A stretch of 25,355 bases of DNA, taken from DTKY01 sp037440765 (GTDB taxonomy: Bacteria > Acidobacteriota > Terriglobia > Bryobacterales > Bryobacteraceae). Below are positions 13,910 to 21,290 of the stretch, one piece after another. The stretch spans positions 1 through 25,355 of the forward strand of contig JBBITL010000064.1 of assembly GCA_037440765.1 (NCBI GenBank), read 5' to 3'. Positions within the stretch are counted from its first letter, which is position 1. Each line of letters opens with the position of its first letter. A program made the position numbers and the translations under genes. The notes below the pieces were generated by a model. The model saw nothing but the letters and a program-made list of their open reading frames with translations. It did no database searches and was not told the DNA's origin.

Positions 13910-14665
13910 ATGCACGCCACCAGTGTGCCCAAAGCCGAAGAGACTGGCCAGAAAGACCGGGATCAGGTCATCCTGGAGCACCTGCCGCTGGTCAGGGTCA
14001 TCGCCATCCGGGTCCATGAGAACTTGCCTGTTCACGTGGATATAGACGACCTGGTGCACGCTGGCATCATGGGGCTGTTCGATGCGGCCAAGAAGTTCAA
14101 CCCTCGCAAGCAGGTGGCCTTCTCCAGTTACGCCAAGCACAGGATAAAGGGCGCCATCCTCGACAGCCTGCGGCAACTGGATTGGGCCTCCCGGGACCTG
14201 CGCCGCCGGCACAAACAGATCGAAGCCGCCACGCGGGACCTGGCGGCCGTTCTGCAACGCCATCCCACCCACGCCGAAGTAGCCGAGAAGCTGGGCGTCG
14301 GAGAGGAACGCTGGCGCCGCATGATGATTGAGCTGCGAAGCGCGGGGCTGGTCTCCGCCTCCGGCAGACAGCAGGACAACGAGGAAGCTGCCGCGCCGGA
14401 TTTCCCGGCCGAGCAGGACACGCAGCCCGATCACATGTGCGCCCGGGAGGAGTTGCGCGGGTACCTCCGTGTGGCTATGGGGACTTTGCCGGAACGCTAC
14501 CGGCAGGTGGTTCAGCTTTATTACTCCAGAGAACTGACGATGCGCGAGATCGGCGAGATGATGGGGATAAACGAGAGCCGCGTGTCGCAGATCCACAAAT
14601 CCGCGCTTCAGAAGATGGCCAGCGCGCTTCAGGCGGCTGGCATCGAATCCAGCGCCGCCTTCTGA
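13910..14665 (+). CDS. FliA/WhiG-type (sigma-28) RNA polymerase sigma factor
   Basis: 251 residues. Region 2 spans about 18-95 (LPLVRVIAIRVHENLPVHVD, IDDLVHAGIMGLFDAAKKFN, AFSSYAKHRIKGAILDSLRQ, LDWASRDLRRR), the arrangement typical of FliA/WhiG/SigF-type group 3 sigma factors. Region 3 is about 100-150 and region 4 about 185-243, with LPERYRQVVQLYYSRELTMR and the helix-turn-helix IGEMMGINESRVSQIHKSAL. It directs RNA polymerase to motility or other group-3 promoters. The ATG at 13910 has a strong AAGGAGAGAG. No anti-sigma FlgM gene or flagellar gene is adjacent. Its stop lies 11 bp from the convergent CpaE-like gene. Confidence 0.9.
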   Translation: MHATSVPKAEETGQKDRDQVILEHLPLVRVIAIRVHENLPVHVDIDDLVHAGIMGLFDAAKKFNPRKQVAFSSYAKHRIKGAILDSLRQLDWASRDLRRRHKQIEAATRDLAAVLQRHPTHAEVAEKLGVGEERWRRMMIELRSAGLVSASGRQQDNEEAAAPDFPAEQDTQPDHMCAREELRGYLRVAMGTLPERYRQVVQLYYSRELTMREIGEMMGINESRVSQIHKSALQKMASALQAAGIESSAAF

Positions 14666-14676
14666 CAGCCGTGGGG

Positions 14677-15891
14677 TCAGATTCCCAGCGAGAGCAGGGT
14701 TTTCATGCGCCTGGCAACCGGCCCGCGCCCGGCGGCCGGCTCCCGGCCCATCACCCGCGACGCCAGCTCCGCCAGGCTCTTGCCGAACGCGCTTCCGGCG
14801 GCCGCCGGGCGGCCCTCCAGCAGCGCGTCTTCAATCGCCTGCGGGTCGCTGGGCAGAACGTGAAACACATCCATGCCAAGCGCCGATTCGATCTCCTCGC
14901 GCTCGAAGCCGACGTCGCGCCTGGATCGGCCGACTATCAGCCTGATCTTGGCGCGCGGCGTCCCGTTGGCCGCCAGGCAGCCGAGCGACCTCTTGGCTCC
15001 GTGGACCGCGCCCAATTCGCTCGTGCTAACCAGCAGGATTTCGTCGCTCAGCCTGGCCAGATCCAGTGCGGGCGGGGTGAAGACTCCGCCGGTATCCAGA
15101 ATGATCAGGTCATAGCCGCGCCGGGCGTACGACAACAGCTGGCCCGCAGCCGAAGCGGACGCTTCCAAGCCCGCGGGGTCTTCAGGGGCCAGAAGCACAT
15201 CCAATCCGCGGTAGGAAACCACCAGGCCCTTCCACAGGTCGGCGTCCAGATGTCCGGCGTGGGCCATGGCGTCCACAAAGCTATAGGGAGACCTGAGCTT
15301 CAGGGCGAAGGCCAGGGTTCCGGTCAGGGCATCCATGTCAGCCAGCAGCACACGCTCGAACCCCGCCCGGCCTGCCTGGCAGGCCAGGTTGGCCGCCAGG
15401 GTGGTGGCGCCGCTGGAACCCTTGGCCGGCATGACGCACAGCACTTTGTGCCGGCCGTCTCCCTCGGCGGCCGGCTCGCGGTATCCCACCCGCAGCAGCA
15501 GGGGCAGCAGTTGCTCCTGGTCAAACGGCCGGATGAGGCACCCGCAGGCGCCCAACCTCAGGCAGCGCAGGGCCGCCTCGTGATCGTTCTCCCCCAGGAC
15601 CGCCACGGTAGGAACCGAAAGGGGAGGCTCCGGCAACTGAGCCAGCCAACCCAGTTCCTGCCTGGACCCGGCCGGCACGTGTAGAAAACAGACCTGAGGT
15701 GTCTGCCCGCCTTGCGTCGCACCCGCGGGCAGGGCCTCCAGGTGCCTGACCAGCATGGCAGGCGCCTCGCTGGACAGCAGGGCGAGCAGTTCCGACGCCA
15801 CACGCCGGTCTGCGCTCAGCAGCCACGCGTCGCAGCGGCCGGCATGGCCGCCCGCTGCCGCCTGGGCGCGGATGTCGTTGCGGCTCAACAC
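14677..15891 (-). CDS. CpaE/TadZ-like MinD-family ATPase with N-terminal receiver-like domain
   Basis: 404 residues. The N-terminal part (about 20-138) has a receiver-like pattern (VPTVAVLG, LRLGACGCLIRPFDQEQLLPL) but I see no phosphoacceptor Asp. The C-terminal half is MinD/ParA-like: the deviant Walker A loop is AKGSSGATT (156-164), keeping the signature Lys157 but with Ala162 in place of the P-loop Lys, followed by LLADMDALTG (182-191) and YDLIILDTGG. Loss of that Lys is a feature of the CpaE/TadZ localisation factors of Tad/Flp pilus systems. I therefore favour polar localisation of a pilus or motility machine over a FlhG function. It is convergent with the sigma factor gene and divergent from the next regulator. 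Confidence 0.8.
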   Translation of the reverse strand: MLSRNDIRAQAAAGGHAGRCDAWLLSADRRVASELLALLSSEAPAMLVRHLEALPAGATQGGQTPQVCFLHVPAGSRQELGWLAQLPEPPLSVPTVAVLGENDHEAALRCLRLGACGCLIRPFDQEQLLPLLLRVGYREPAAEGDGRHKVLCVMPAKGSSGATTLAANLACQAGRAGFERVLLADMDALTGTLAFALKLRSPYSFVDAMAHAGHLDADLWKGLVVSYRGLDVLLAPEDPAGLEASASAAGQLLSYARRGYDLIILDTGGVFTPPALDLARLSDEILLVSTSELGAVHGAKRSLGCLAANGTPRAKIRLIVGRSRRDVGFEREEIESALGMDVFHVLPSDPQAIEDALLEGRPAAAGSAFGKSLAELASRVMGREPAAGRGPVARRMKTLLSLGI

Positions 15892-16018
15892 GATCTCACC
15901 TGATACCTGATCGGCCGCGGCCGCTGGAAGTTTGAGAAATACTCCGATGGCCTCGTACTACAGTTCTTGATCCATCTGGCCGAACAGAGCCTAGCGCAAT
16001 CCAACCGGGAGTGTATGC

Positions 16019-16666
16019 ATGCCTGAACTGCCCTTCCGAATAGCGGTCGGAGTTTGCGACACTCAGCCCGTAACGGCTGCCGGTGTCCGGGCCATCCTCG
16101 ACGCTTGTCCGGACCTCGAGTTCCTCTGGTCCACCAGCACGCTCGATGACGCCGTTCGCATGGTCCGCCAGCAACCCCCTCGCGTGGTGCTGGCCGACAA
16201 GGGCGTGGGGATCAACAGCCTCGTCCACTGGATCCTCAACCTCCGGGCTGGCGCGGACAAAGTAGGGGTGGTCGTGTGGGGCTCTCCCATCACCGAGGCC
16301 GAGGCGCTGCGGTTCGTGCAGGCGGGCGCCAGGGGGGTTGTGAGAAAAGTAGCCGTCGCCGAGACGCTGGTTTCCTCCCTGCGCGCGGCCGGTGCGGGCT
16401 CAACCTGGATGGAGGACGTGATCTTCCGCTCGGCGCGTATTGCTCTCCGGTCCTCCCGTTCGGACCTGACGCCTCGCGAGTCACAGATCTTCGCCCTGGT
16501 CGAACAGGGCCTGACCAACGGCGAGATAGCGCAGGAGTTGGGCATCCGGCCTGGCACAGTGAAGATCCACCTGAAGCACCTCTACGAGAAGACCGGCATC
16601 CACAGCCGCTACCACCTGGCCCTGTCCGGCCTCAAGGACAAGGGCATCCTCACCATGACCGCCTGA
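16019..16666 (+). CDS. Second NarL-type response regulator (REC + LuxR HTH)
   Basis: 215 residues. The receiver domain retains Asp14 (GVCDTQP), Asp60 in VVLADKG and Lys110 (GVVRKVAV), but has only one acidic residue in the first cluster and a Trp-Gly-Ser (VVVWGS) at the usual Thr/Ser strand. The LuxR helix-turn-helix (about 149-208) is clear: LTPRESQIFALVEQGLTNGE, then IAQELGIRPGTVKIHLKHLY. The ATG at 16019 has GGGAG about nine bases upstream. It diverges from the CpaE-like gene across 127 bp (15892-16018), in which I see no convincing promoter. No histidine kinase is adjacent, so it is an orphan regulator. Confidence 0.88.
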   Translation: MPELPFRIAVGVCDTQPVTAAGVRAILDACPDLEFLWSTSTLDDAVRMVRQQPPRVVLADKGVGINSLVHWILNLRAGADKVGVVVWGSPITEAEALRFVQAGARGVVRKVAVAETLVSSLRAAGAGSTWMEDVIFRSARIALRSSRSDLTPRESQIFALVEQGLTNGEIAQELGIRPGTVKIHLKHLYEKTGIHSRYHLALSGLKDKGILTMTA

Positions 16667-16675
16667 GCGCAGCGC

Positions 16676-16695
16676 CGCCGGCCCGGTGGCCGGCG
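16676..16695 (+). terminator. Hairpin just after the NarL-type regulator, possible terminator
   Basis: CGCCGGCC-CGGT-GGCCGGCG forms a perfect 8-bp stem nine bases after the stop codon. The bases that follow (TCCTGTTCCCC) are only moderately T-rich, so it is a weak intrinsic terminator at best. The remaining 16696-16818 contains nothing else I can identify. Confidence 0.35.
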
Positions 16696-16818
16696 TCCTG
16701 TTCCCCCGCGCGGTTTCGAAGTGCTCCTCGGTCTGGTGCGCGAACGGAGGAGAAACAACCACCAGGCCTCTCTGTGGCAGTACGGCCGGCCGGGCGCGCG
16801 CCGGGAACCCGGAGGAAT

Positions 16819-16892
16819 TGGCTGGGAGGCAGGGATTCGAACCCCGATACGCAGATCCAGAGTCTGCAGTCCTACCGTTAGACGACCTCCCA
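16819..16892 (-). tRNA. tRNA-Gln (anticodon CUG)
   Basis: The minus strand folds as a complete tRNA of 74 nt: acceptor TGGGAGG/CCTCCCA, D-arm containing GTCTAACGGTAGGAC, anticodon stem GCAGA/TCTGC around loop CTCTGGA (anticodon CTG, reading CAG), T-arm CGGGG-TTCGAAT-CCCTG, discriminator G and an encoded CCA. The acceptor stem is fully paired. The tRNA lies between the NarL-type regulator and csrA. Confidence 0.95.
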
Positions 16893-16951
16893 AACTCTAC
16901 ACCGATTGTACTACTACCCTGACGGCGCCTGCACGGCCTTCCAGCCGCCGA

Positions 16952-17179
16952 TCAGCGCCCCAGCAGCCGCAGCAGGCGAGCCAGGCCTTCGTCGCTGACC
17001 CCCCGGGCGGCAGCCAGGTTCTGCTCCCGCGTCGCCTTCAGTTCCTTCCGCAGCACCTGCACCGCCTCCGGGGCCCGGATTCCAAGCTTGACCCGCGCCG
17101 GCGTAATCTCAAGCACTTCGACCTCGACGTCCTCTCCAATGAGGACCGCTTCGCCTTCACGTCTGCGAATCACCAGCAT
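16952..17179 (-). CDS. csrA: CsrA translational regulator
   Basis: 75 residues with the typical MLVIRRREGEAVLIGEDVEV beginning, VKLGIRAPEAVQVLRKEL core and Arg44, a key RNA-contact residue in Escherichia coli CsrA. The extended C-terminal tail (about 50-75, REQNLAAARGVSDEGLARLL) resembles that of FliW-regulated CsrA proteins, whose tail contributes to FliW binding. CsrA dimers bind GGA motifs near ribosome-binding sites and block or change translation; in FliW-containing bacteria the main known target is flagellin mRNA. The ATG at 17179 overlaps the fliW 3' end by 10 bp, so the two are coupled. Confidence 0.95.
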   Translation of the reverse strand: MLVIRRREGEAVLIGEDVEVEVLEITPARVKLGIRAPEAVQVLRKELKATREQNLAAARGVSDEGLARLLRLLGR

Positions 17180-17634
17180 CGGGCCTCCGGCGCGCCAACT
17201 CCAAGCGGATGCCGGTGCGAGTATCCCGAGCCGGCCTGCACCGCCTGGATCCCCCGGCGGAGCCTCAGGTTCACAACCAGCGGCGACAGCATGTTCGCCG
17301 TCGGAGGCGCCCCTTCCTCCACACTCAGGATCAGCAGGCAGAGCAGGTCAGGACCTATCTCCGGCTGCCGGTCCTGCTCCAGCCCCAGCTCCGCCCGGTC
17401 CTCGGTGGAGAGAGCCAGCCTGTAATCAGGCGCCACCGCGCGCGCCGGCGCCGCCAGCAGGCACAGTTCCGGCGTGGCGATGCTCTGAACGAAGACCAGC
17501 GGCTTGTTGGCTGGCTGTTCGATGAAAAGAAAGTCGCGTTCCTCCTCGAAGCCCGGCAGCCCGCTCGGGAAGCTGTATACCGATTCCACGGCGTAATCGA
17601 CGGGGCCGAAATACCTGGTCGCAAGACGTGGCAT
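17170..17634 (-). CDS. fliW: FliW flagellar assembly factor, CsrA antagonist
   Basis: 154 residues with the family markers FPSGLPGFEEERDFLFIE near the N-terminus, a PLVFVQSI strand, and the C-terminal NMLSPLVVNLRLRRGIQAVQ and YSHRHPL. FliW binds CsrA non-competitively and releases it from flagellin mRNA; flagellin in turn sequesters FliW, coupling flagellin synthesis to filament assembly. It precedes and overlaps csrA, the conserved gene order. Neither fliC nor any hook or filament gene is in the window. The ATG at 17634 has no strong ribosome-binding site. Confidence 0.93.
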   Translation of the reverse strand: MPRLATRYFGPVDYAVESVYSFPSGLPGFEEERDFLFIEQPANKPLVFVQSIATPELCLLAAPARAVAPDYRLALSTEDRAELGLEQDRQPEIGPDLLCLLILSVEEGAPPTANMLSPLVVNLRLRRGIQAVQAGSGYSHRHPLGVGAPEARCW

Positions 17635-17735
17635 GACCGCAAAGCACCGAATGTAGCATCTTCCCCGCCCCGCTGGAAAGCCGGCGCCCGCGCGCTTTCG
17701 CTAAAACCTGTCCCGCGCCGGGCGATACGGCCTGC

Positions 17736-18194
17736 ATGCCCGGTGTTTTCGCCGAAGCGGCTGATCTGTTCGAAGTCGCCAGAGCCTCGGCCGGCTCCGA
17801 CGCCGACCTGGCCCTGGCCGTCGGCCAGGATGGCTCGATCCGCATCTTGAACGCACAGGGCTGGTCCTGCCACGCCATCCAGGTGGAACTGGGCGCCAGG
17901 ACGGTCTACCACATCACCCGCGCCTCAGGCCGCGTGCGCCTGGAAGCGCGAAGCGGGCTGGATTTCTGCGTGCTTGAAGGTGCCCGGCGGGAGCCTGCAA
18001 CTCACCGGGGCATGGGCCCCGCCAGTTCCACCACCGGAAGTCCCGACGTCCGGATGCGCTCCGCCATCTCGCCGGGCGGCCTCTGCGTAACCACCACGTG
18101 CCCGGCCCACCCCAGCAGCTCATCGAGCGTATCGGTCATCAGCCGGCCGACGTGCGGTATGGCGTCGAGCACGAACTTGCGGTTGCTGCCGTAG
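17736..18194 (+). CDS. Small hypothetical protein, possibly extended by readthrough into the antisense of the dehydrogenase gene
   Basis: The first ~88 residues (MPGVFAEAADLFEVARASAG, ADLALAVGQDGSIRILNAQG, GARTVYHITRASGRVRLEAR) have globular, protein-like composition, an ATG start and a gap of 101 bp from divergent fliW. I have a weak impression that such a protein recurs in Bryobacter-type genomes, with no function known. From about residue 89 the frame overlaps the 3' end of the convergent dehydrogenase gene and becomes Ser/Thr/Pro-rich shadow sequence to the stop at 18194. Either the gene truly overlaps by 193 bp or its original stop was lost. The minus-strand alternatives here look less protein-like. 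Confidence 0.42.
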   Translation: MPGVFAEAADLFEVARASAGSDADLALAVGQDGSIRILNAQGWSCHAIQVELGARTVYHITRASGRVRLEARSGLDFCVLEGARREPATHRGMGPASSTTGSPDVRMRSAISPGGLCVTTTCPAHPSSSSSVSVISRPTCGMASSTNLRLLP

Positions 18195-19276
18195 ATGGTG
18201 GAGAGGCGGATCTGGGGATCGAACACCCGCACCTCCCGCCCTTTGCCGATCAGGTGCTCGAGCAGTTCGATGACGGGGCTTTCCCGCAGGTCGTCGGTGT
18301 TTTCCTTGAACGAGAGACCGAAGACTCCGATGCGCCCGGCGGGGAGGTCCATCACGCGTTGAATGGCGCGCGCCAGGTGCTGCCCGTTGCTCGGCATGGT
18401 GGCCTCCAGCAGCGGGAGCTTCAGGTCGAGCCTCGAGGCGCGGTAGGCCAGCGCACGCAGGTCCTTGGGCAGGCAGGAGCCCCCGAACGCGAACCCGGGT
18501 TTCAGGTACGCCGCCGAAGCGTTCAGCTTCCGGTCCTGGCACAGCGTGTCCATCACCTCGTCCGGCGGCGCGCCCAGTTCCGCCGCCAGCGCGCCGATCT
18601 CGTTGGCGAAGGCCACCTTCACCGCGTGGAACGCGTTGCAGGCGTATTTGATCATCTCGGCCGTGCGCATCGCAACCAGCCGCGGCTCCACGCCCAGCGG
18701 CCTGTAGATACCCGCCACGCGGTTCATGGCTTCAGGGTCCGCCCCTCCGACCACGACCAGCGGAGGGCGCGTGAAATCCTCCATCGCGGCGCCTTCCCGC
18801 AGAAACTCGGGGTTGCACACCACCTTCACCGGGAGCCCCTTGAAGGCGGGCTCGACCACCTCCTCGCACGTTCCCGGAAACACCGTGCTGCGGACCGTGA
18901 CCACAAACGGCCTCGGATCGCGCCGGAGCGCCGCGGCGATCTCGGCCGCCGCCCGGCGCAACTGCTCCAGGCTCGGATTTCCGTTGCGCTCCGAAGGCGT
19001 ACCCACGCACATGAGCGCGATGTCCGCTCGCGCGACGCCTTCCTCCGCCGATACAGTGGCCGTCAGGCGTCCCGCCGCCACGTTGCGGCGGATCACCTCC
19101 TCCAGCCCCGGCTCGTGGAAGGGCGCCCGGCCCGCGAGCACCGCATCCACCTTCAGCCCGTCCCGGTCGACCCCGGTCACTTCATGCCCCAGCTCCGCAA
19201 GACAGGCTGCCGTCACCGCCCCAACGTAGCCCAGCCCGAAGACGGCGACGCTGGATTTCGGGTAATCAGGTGTCAA
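18002..19276 (-). CDS. UDP-glucose/GDP-mannose 6-dehydrogenase family enzyme (AlgD type)
   Basis: 424 residues. The NAD-binding Rossmann motif is VAVFGLGYVGAVTAACLAEL (10-29), with DIALMCVGTPS and STVFPGTCEE following. The central dimerisation domain contains NPEFLREG and EMIKYACNAFHAVKVAFANE. The catalytic Cys is C268 in FAFGGSCLPKDL (262-273); Pseudomonas AlgD also uses Cys268. The C-terminal domain has LSFKENTDDLRESPVIELLE and GSNRKFVLDAIPHVGRL, closer to GDP-mannose than to UDP-glucose dehydrogenases. It makes a nucleotide uronic acid for acidic polysaccharide. The start is a TTG at 19276 with AGGAA about nine bases upstream. It diverges from the polysaccharide operon across 79 bp. Confidence 0.92.
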   Translation of the reverse strand: MTPDYPKSSVAVFGLGYVGAVTAACLAELGHEVTGVDRDGLKVDAVLAGRAPFHEPGLEEVIRRNVAAGRLTATVSAEEGVARADIALMCVGTPSERNGNPSLEQLRRAAAEIAAALRRDPRPFVVTVRSTVFPGTCEEVVEPAFKGLPVKVVCNPEFLREGAAMEDFTRPPLVVVGGADPEAMNRVAGIYRPLGVEPRLVAMRTAEMIKYACNAFHAVKVAFANEIGALAAELGAPPDEVMDTLCQDRKLNASAAYLKPGFAFGGSCLPKDLRALAYRASRLDLKLPLLEATMPSNGQHLARAIQRVMDLPAGRIGVFGLSFKENTDDLRESPVIELLEHLIGKGREVRVFDPQIRLSTIYGSNRKFVLDAIPHVGRLMTDTLDELLGWAGHVVVTQRPPGEMAERIRTSGLPVVELAGPMPR

Positions 19277-19355
19277 TCTTCGCGTTCCTCGGGCTCATTA
19301 TCCCATGCCGCTTCACTCGCCCATGGAGTATCATTTATCCAGCCTTCCATGAAGC

Positions 19356-21290
19356 GTGCTGACAGGACTTTCTGAAACGGTGCTCTCGCCCTCCGGAATC
19401 ACCTTCCGCCTCAAACAGGAAGCAGCCAATCTGTTTCTGCTCGCGACGCGCCCGGGCCTCCGCGCCCCGGCTCAGCCCCGGCCGCTCGCCCTGCTGCCCG
19501 ACCCCCTGCCGGTGGCCGCCGCGCTGCGCTCCTCGCCTTTCGCCAGGGAGATTGTCCGGCTCGCGGATTCGATCCTGGGCCACCGCATCCCGCTGCTGGC
19601 CCACACTGTCGACACCGGCCCCCGGATCGACTGGCGCCGGGACTACGTGCATCACGTATCAACTCCCCCCGTCTACTTCCGCCGGATCCCCTACCTCGAC
19701 TTCGCGCGCGCCGGCGACCACAAGGTGGTCTGGGAGATGAACCGCCACCAGCACATGCTGCTGCTGGCACAGGCCTGGCTTCTCACCTCTGATGACCGCT
19801 ACCTGGCCCGGATCGTCAGCCACCTGGAGAGCTGGTGGGAACAGAACCACTTCCAGCGCGGCATCAATTGGGCCAGCGCGCTGGAGGTGGCCTTTCGCGC
19901 AATTTCCTGGATCTGGGTCTTCCACTGGACCGGTCACACGATGACGCCCGGCTTCCGCAGCCGCCTTCTGGAGGAACTCTACCGCCACGGTCTCCACCTG
20001 GAGTTCAACCTGTCGGTCTACTTCTCCCCCAACACGCATCTGCTCGGGGAAGCTGTGGCGCTGCACGCTCTCGGAGTGCTGTTCCCAGGCTGGCCTCGCT
20101 CTTCGGGCTGGCGCCGCCTCGGCCGGAAGCACATCCTCGAGCAGATGGACCGCCAGGTCCTCGCCGACGGCTTCCACTTCGAACTGTCGCCCTACTACCA
20201 CCTGTATGCGCTCGACATGTTCGTGTTCCACCATCTGCTGGAGCCGCTGCCGTGCCCCCGGCTCGCCACGCTGCGCGCGATGGCGGACTGCCTCGACCTG
20301 GTGGCGGGGCCCGCCCGCCGGCTGCCCGCATTGGGAGACGACGACGGCGGACGGTTCTTCCACCCTTACGGCCGCCGGGAACGCTTCTGCCGGGCCACCC
20401 TGGCCACCTGCGCCCTGCTGTTCCCTGGCGCACAATGGCGGTTCGACCCCGGCGACCTGGCCGAACAGGCCGCCTGGTGGCTTGGCGCGCAGGCGCTCGA
20501 CCAGGTTCCCGGTCCTCCATGCGCGCGGGCCTCCAGGCTCCTGCCCTCCGCCGGGCTGGCTGTGATGACATCCGGGGATCTGCACGTACTGGCTGACGCC
20601 GGACCGTTCGGCGAAGGCAACGCCGGTCACAGCCATGCTGATACTCTGAGCGTGACGGCGCGGCGCGGCGACGAGGAGATCCTGATCGACGCCGGAACAT
20701 TCACCTACGTGAGCGACCCCGGCTGGCGCGACTGGTTCCGCGGCACGGCGGCGCACAACACCATCCGCATCGCCGGACTGGACCAGGCCGTCGCGGCCGG
20801 ACCGTTCCGCTGGACTCAGAAGCCCGCTGCTGCCGTGCCGGCATGGACCTCGAATCCGGAGTCCGATTACCTGGCCGCCTCCTGCTCCTACCGCGGCTTC
20901 ACACACAGGCGCCGCGTCTGGCTCCTCAAGTCCGAAGAGTTGCTTGTGGTATGTGACGAGATCGCCGGGCCCCCGGGCGGCCACGAACTGGAGCAATTCT
21001 GGCATCTGGCCACAGCCGCCGCCGCGGTCCGTTTGAGCCTGGCCGGAGCCGGGCCTCCCGAGCACAGCGAGGGCGGCGAGCATGGCTGGCGCTCGACCGT
21101 GTTCGGCTCAAAGGAGCCAGCGCCGGTCATTTGCCTCCGAAGGACCGGAGCCCTGCCCGCCGTGCTGGCGGCGGCGCTGGACCTCTCCTCCGCCCCGCAA
21201 CCGGCTTCCCTCACCCTGGAGCCTGGCGGGGTGCTGCGCTGGCGCCGCGGCGCCAGGGAATTCCGGCTCCCCATTAAGGAGAACCGATGA
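19356..21290 (+). CDS. Heparinase II/III-family polysaccharide lyase-like protein
   Basis: 644 residues. An alpha/alpha-toroid N-terminal domain (about 90-380) contains RGINWASALEVAFRAISWIW (168-187), SPNTHLLGEAVALHALG (224-240) and FELSPYYHLYALDMF (275-289), with the candidate catalytic Tyr. A beta-sandwich domain follows from about 400 with EGNAGHSHADTLSV (420-433), DAGTFTYVSDPGWRDWFRGT and AAHNTIRI, the heparinase II/III motifs with the catalytic His. No signal peptide is visible, as is usual for members encoded in polysaccharide-synthesis clusters, so its place of action is unclear. The start is uncertain: GTG at 19356 is used, with GTG at 19380 as an alternative. It overlaps the next gene by four bases. 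Confidence 0.88.
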   Translation: MLTGLSETVLSPSGITFRLKQEAANLFLLATRPGLRAPAQPRPLALLPDPLPVAAALRSSPFAREIVRLADSILGHRIPLLAHTVDTGPRIDWRRDYVHHVSTPPVYFRRIPYLDFARAGDHKVVWEMNRHQHMLLLAQAWLLTSDDRYLARIVSHLESWWEQNHFQRGINWASALEVAFRAISWIWVFHWTGHTMTPGFRSRLLEELYRHGLHLEFNLSVYFSPNTHLLGEAVALHALGVLFPGWPRSSGWRRLGRKHILEQMDRQVLADGFHFELSPYYHLYALDMFVFHHLLEPLPCPRLATLRAMADCLDLVAGPARRLPALGDDDGGRFFHPYGRRERFCRATLATCALLFPGAQWRFDPGDLAEQAAWWLGAQALDQVPGPPCARASRLLPSAGLAVMTSGDLHVLADAGPFGEGNAGHSHADTLSVTARRGDEEILIDAGTFTYVSDPGWRDWFRGTAAHNTIRIAGLDQAVAAGPFRWTQKPAAAVPAWTSNPESDYLAASCSYRGFTHRRRVWLLKSEELLVVCDEIAGPPGGHELEQFWHLATAAAAVRLSLAGAGPPEHSEGGEHGWRSTVFGSKEPAPVICLRRTGALPAVLAAALDLSSAPQPASLTLEPGGVLRWRRGAREFRLPIKENR

